Assembly: GCF_042675965.1 (NCBI RefSeq) | Contig: NZ_JBHTKJ010000072.1 | Span: forward strand, 1-17,131 | Direction of reading: 5' to 3' | DNA: 17,131 nt | Origin: Virgibacillus_R byunsanensis | GTDB lineage: Bacteria > Bacillota > Bacilli > Bacillales > Amphibacillaceae | In this document: positions 14,948 through 17,131 of the stretch, piece after piece | Position numbering within the stretch: position 1 is the stretch's first letter | Layout of the letters: each line of letters starts with the position of its first letter | The notes under the pieces: generated by a model | What the model was told of the DNA's origin: nothing | The model's input: the letters and a program-made list of their open reading frames with translations, nothing else | The model's database searches: none | Program-made: the position numbers and the translations under genes

Positions 14948-15573
14948 CTTCAACGCTAAAAAAAAGATTACGAAAATACTTAGTAATGGGCAGTCAAAAT
15001 TGTAAATCCAATCCAGTGAATACACTGGAATCTGCAATTGCAGGAGGAATTACCGCTTTTCAATATCGTGAAAAAGGTGAAAACGCACTGACAGGTGATG
15101 CAAAGTTACATTTAGGTAAACAATTACGAGAAACTTGTCACCGTCATAACGTTCTTTTCATTGTTAATGATGATATAGATTTAGTACGTCCATTAGATGC
15201 TGACGGTATACATGTAGGGCAAGATGATAAATCGGTACAGGAAATACGCAAAAGTTTCCCTGACAAAATCATAGGACTATCCGTATCAAATACAAGAGAA
15301 GTTACAAATAGTCCTATAAATATGGTTGATTATCTTGGCGCAGGACCCATTTTCAGTACAAACACAAAAGCAGATGCCAAAACACCTGTTGGCGTGGAAT
15401 GGGTCAAAACGTTAAGAAAAGAGTTTCCGAACCTTCCTATAGTCGGGATTGGTGGAATCAACACACAAAATGCCACTTCTGTGATCCAATCTGGTGCAGA
15501 TGGAGTAGCTATTATATCAGCTATCACGCAGGCACTTAATATAACTGAAGTAGTTAATGATCTTAAGTTTTAG
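14944..15573 (+). CDS. thiE: ThiE thiamine phosphate synthase
   Basis: 209 residues, TIM-barrel fold. It joins HMP-PP and thiazole phosphate to form thiamine monophosphate, the last step encoded here. Visible: AFQYREKG (38-45), FIVNDD (72-77, Mg-diphosphate site), GIHVGQDD (88-95), LSVSN (112-116), GPIFSTNTKADAKTPVG (134-150) and VGIGGIN (167-173). The start ATG overlaps the thiM stop by 4 nt; AAGGGGTG lies just upstream. Last gene of the operon. No convincing terminator follows: AGGGGCAT with ATGCCCCT (about 15652-15687) makes an 8-bp stem with a long loop and no T-tract. Confidence 0.96.
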   Translation: MTSTLKKRLRKYLVMGSQNCKSNPVNTLESAIAGGITAFQYREKGENALTGDAKLHLGKQLRETCHRHNVLFIVNDDIDLVRPLDADGIHVGQDDKSVQEIRKSFPDKIIGLSVSNTREVTNSPINMVDYLGAGPIFSTNTKADAKTPVGVEWVKTLRKEFPNLPIVGIGGINTQNATSVIQSGADGVAIISAITQALNITEVVNDLKF

Positions 15574-15759
15574 TCATTTCACCATAGGAAATCCTAGTTA
15601 CGATATTCCCATGGTATTATTCATTATTATAATCGAAAAAACGATCCCAAAAGGGGCATCAAAAAATAATTTATTCCATATGCCCCTACTTCTTAATCCC
15701 ACACGATTGTATAGTAAACGATTACTTCTAATCCTTCATTCATATTTTTCTACCTTTAA

Positions 15760-16233
15760 GAAAGAATAACTGGTATCAACAAATCTGAATCCATTGATGA
15801 GCAATGGAAACAATTTTACAATCATGTTTGTAAACAGCTTGATCAGTCATTAAAAGTTACGGATCAATTTCAGATAAGGAATTATCATATGGGTATGTGC
15901 AAGGAACCACGAATAGGGAATACGTTTTTTACAGGTAATTGTTTTGGTACGATTATGCCTTTCCTTGGATTTGGCCAATTTGATTCTATCCTAACAGGTA
16001 TATATGCCGCTGAGGACCTTTCTGGTAATGGTTCTTATCCAATACTAACTAAATCTATACGAAAAAGTTATGAACGGTCGCTGACATTAAGACGAGCAAT
16101 GGAGAAATTAAGTAATAACTCCTATGATCTTCTTGTAAAGCAGTTAAACGGCCCAATTGGCAAACGATTGTTCAAACCTTCCCGTCGGGACCCACTTAAG
16201 ATAGCTAGCTATTTGATTCGGCCTTTCCTTTAA
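15760..16233 (+). pseudogene. 5'-truncated FAD/NAD(P)-dependent oxidoreductase remnant
   Basis: The frame is open from 15760, just after an in-frame TAA at 15757, to the stop at 16233, but lacks any start with a ribosome site. It reads through ITGINKSESIDEQWKQFYN, RNYHMGMCKEPRIGN, then TFFTGNCFGTIMPFLGFGQF and SILTGIYAAEDLSGNGSY. The GN-FG-IMPFLGFGQ-SILTGIYAA pattern looks like the C-terminal FAD-binding and helical part of geranylgeranyl-reductase-like flavoproteins, where a bound FAD contacts the GDA-like loop. The N-terminal Rossmann domain (GxGxxG) is absent here, and 15574-15759 holds no recognisable part of it. ATG 15889 could only start a 114-residue fragment. The left end of the TnpB element lies immediately downstream, so transposition may have caused the loss or may be incidental. 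Confidence 0.6.
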
Positions 16234-16236
16234 AAA

Positions 16237-16312
16237 TTTATCATCATCAGACAGAAGACTCCCTCTTCAAGCGCGGGAAGGGCTTTAGCTCAGCGATAAG
16301 GGGGAGATGAAT
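16237..16312 (+). mobile_element. Left end of the right IS200/IS605-type element: imperfect palindrome and candidate TTTAT target
   Basis: AGAAGACTCCC (16253-16263) pairs with GGGGAGATGAAT (16301-16312) around CTTC/GAAG, with GCTTTAGC in the arm. This matches the foldback of the left element (987-1033) at both edges. TTTAT (16237-16241) lies 11 nt outside, just after the flavoprotein remnant. Such foldbacks are the TnpA sites of IS605-family ends. A small hairpin TTGGC-gata-GCCAA follows at 16318-16331. Confidence 0.5.
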
Positions 16313-16345
16313 GGCGGTTGGCGATAGCCAAAAGTAACCTCAGTG

Positions 16346-16369
16346 TGTTATAATTAGAACAAACGTTCC
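16346..16369 (+). promoter_or_regulatory. Extended -10 promoter of tnpB overlapped by a LexA-like box
   Basis: TGT-TATAAT (16346-16354) is a perfect extended -10. Two bases later comes AGAACAAACGTTCC (16356-16369), matching the Bacillus LexA consensus CGAACRNRYGTTYC at 13 of 14 positions. It covers the expected transcription start and lies 20 nt before the ATG, an ideal repressor position. The promoter and box are seen; LexA control is inference. Confidence 0.6.
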
Positions 16370-16389
16370 TGTAAAAATGAGGTGAAATC

Positions 16390-17131
16390 ATGCTAGTAAA
16401 AAAGGCTTTTAAGTTCCGCATTTTCCCGAATAAGAAGCAGATAGAGTTGATTCATAAAACGATTGGTTGTTCTAGATTTGTTTTCAACTTCTTTCTCGCC
16501 AAACAGAAAGAAAAGGATGCCTTTTGGTATATCGCTGAAGAGATGAAACAAAATGGTCAATTACCATCTAACAACTGGAAAGGTGAGTTTTTCCATAAAT
16601 ATGAATCGGTGAAAGCAGTTCGTCAATTGAAAGAGAACTACCCTTTTTTGAAAGAGGTAGACAGTATTTCGCTACAAAAGTCAGTTGAAAATTTAGCTGA
16701 CGGGTATCAACGCTATTATAAAAAACAAACTAAAGCACCTCGCTTTAAAAGTAAAAAGAATTACGTGCAGTCTTATACCACGAAACAAACGAACGGCAAT
16801 ATGGATGTTTTAGAAAAGCATATCAAGCTACCAAAGCTCGGCCTCGTTCGTTATGCCAAGAGTCGTGAAATAGATGGTCGTATTATCAATGCGACGGTTA
16901 GACGTAATCCAAGCGGAAAGTATTTTGTATCTATTGTTGCAGAAACAGAAGTAAGCGAATTAACTAAAACAAACTCTAGTACAGGTGTTGATGTAGGATT
17001 AAAGGACTTCGCTATCCTTTCAGATGGCACGAAATATAAAAATAACCGCTATTTCAAGTCCTTGGAAGAAAAGCTCATAAAAGCCCAACAGATACTATCA
17101 AGACGTGTCATTGGTTCAAACAACTGGTATA
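16390..17131 (+). CDS. tnpB: TnpB RNA-guided nuclease of an IS200/IS605 element, cut by window edge
   Basis: 247 codons are visible and the frame is open to the window end. The N-terminus (LVKKAFKFRIFPNKKQIELI, then TIGCSRFVFNFFL) is the classic OrfB/TnpB helix-turn-helix region. The wedge-like part includes KAPRFKSKKN, and the RuvC core begins with STGVDVGLKDFAILSDG, where D201 is the first catalytic Asp. TnpB cuts DNA guided by an RNA from the element's right end; that end and the remaining RuvC/zinc residues are beyond the window. GAGGTG lies 5 nt before the ATG at 16390. No tnpA is visible upstream, so the element may be IS1341-like and depend on a TnpA elsewhere. Differs strongly from the TnpB-related gene at 1-869. 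Confidence 0.92.
   Translation, partial: MLVKKAFKFRIFPNKKQIELIHKTIGCSRFVFNFFLAKQKEKDAFWYIAEEMKQNGQLPSNNWKGEFFHKYESVKAVRQLKENYPFLKEVDSISLQKSVENLADGYQRYYKKQTKAPRFKSKKNYVQSYTTKQTNGNMDVLEKHIKLPKLGLVRYAKSREIDGRIINATVRRNPSGKYFVSIVAETEVSELTKTNSSTGVDVGLKDFAILSDGTKYKNNRYFKSLEEKLIKAQQILSRRVIGSNNWY

Noticed and set aside
15652..15687. Terminator of the thi operon from AGGGGCAT / ATGCCCCT
   Set aside because: The loop is about 20 nt and there is no T-tract; kept only as a remark under thiE.
15557..15769. 70-residue plus-strand frame after thiE
   Set aside because: It starts inside thiE without a ribosome site, and the translation shows no recognisable domain; it overlaps only the opening of the oxidoreductase remnant.

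Overview
The window looks like chromosomal DNA from a low-GC, endospore-forming Bacillaceae, probably an Oceanobacillus/Virgibacillus-type genus. The signs are AT-rich codon use, strong AAGGAGG-type ribosome binding sites, and Bacillus-type genes: an AprX-like intracellular subtilisin, a CwlC-like sporulation amidase, a YhcR-like wall nuclease, and a thiamine salvage operon with TPP riboswitches. The genus is inference; no rRNA or tRNA gene is visible.

Layout. The window is cut at both ends by outward-facing IS200/IS605 TnpB-type genes (1-869 minus and 16390-17131 plus). Each has a similar foldback upstream, like an IS605 left end, and a LexA/SOS-like box in its promoter. Next to the left element are a palindromic repeat (1111-1251) and a probable two-gene operon: a lipoprotein with leucine-rich repeats plus a TraB/GumN domain, then a two-TM potassium channel with an RCK domain. 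A strong hairpin lies between this operon and a convergent 3.7-kb gene for a secreted multidomain nuclease/5'-nucleotidase. About 660 bp of palindromic repeats (7563-8220) separate that gene from aprX and cwlC, both on the minus strand. A decayed unidentified minus-strand gene follows (10581-10983), then a DUF1801 protein.

The right third is a thiamine salvage operon: TPP riboswitch with terminator, thiW, a second and degenerate TPP-type leader, tenA, thiD, thiM, thiE. The last four are joined by 4-nt stop/start overlaps. ThiW is predicted to import the thiazole precursor, TenA recovers pyrimidine from degraded thiamine, ThiM and ThiD phosphorylate thiazole and pyrimidine, and ThiE joins them. 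No de novo thiamine genes (thiC, thiG, thiS) lie here.

After thiE is a 5'-truncated FAD-dependent oxidoreductase remnant, followed directly by the right-hand transposon end. The observations most worth a second look are the degenerate second TPP leader, which lacks the whole P3 arm but keeps a plausible Shine-Dalgarno switch, and the paired LexA-like boxes at the two TnpB genes.
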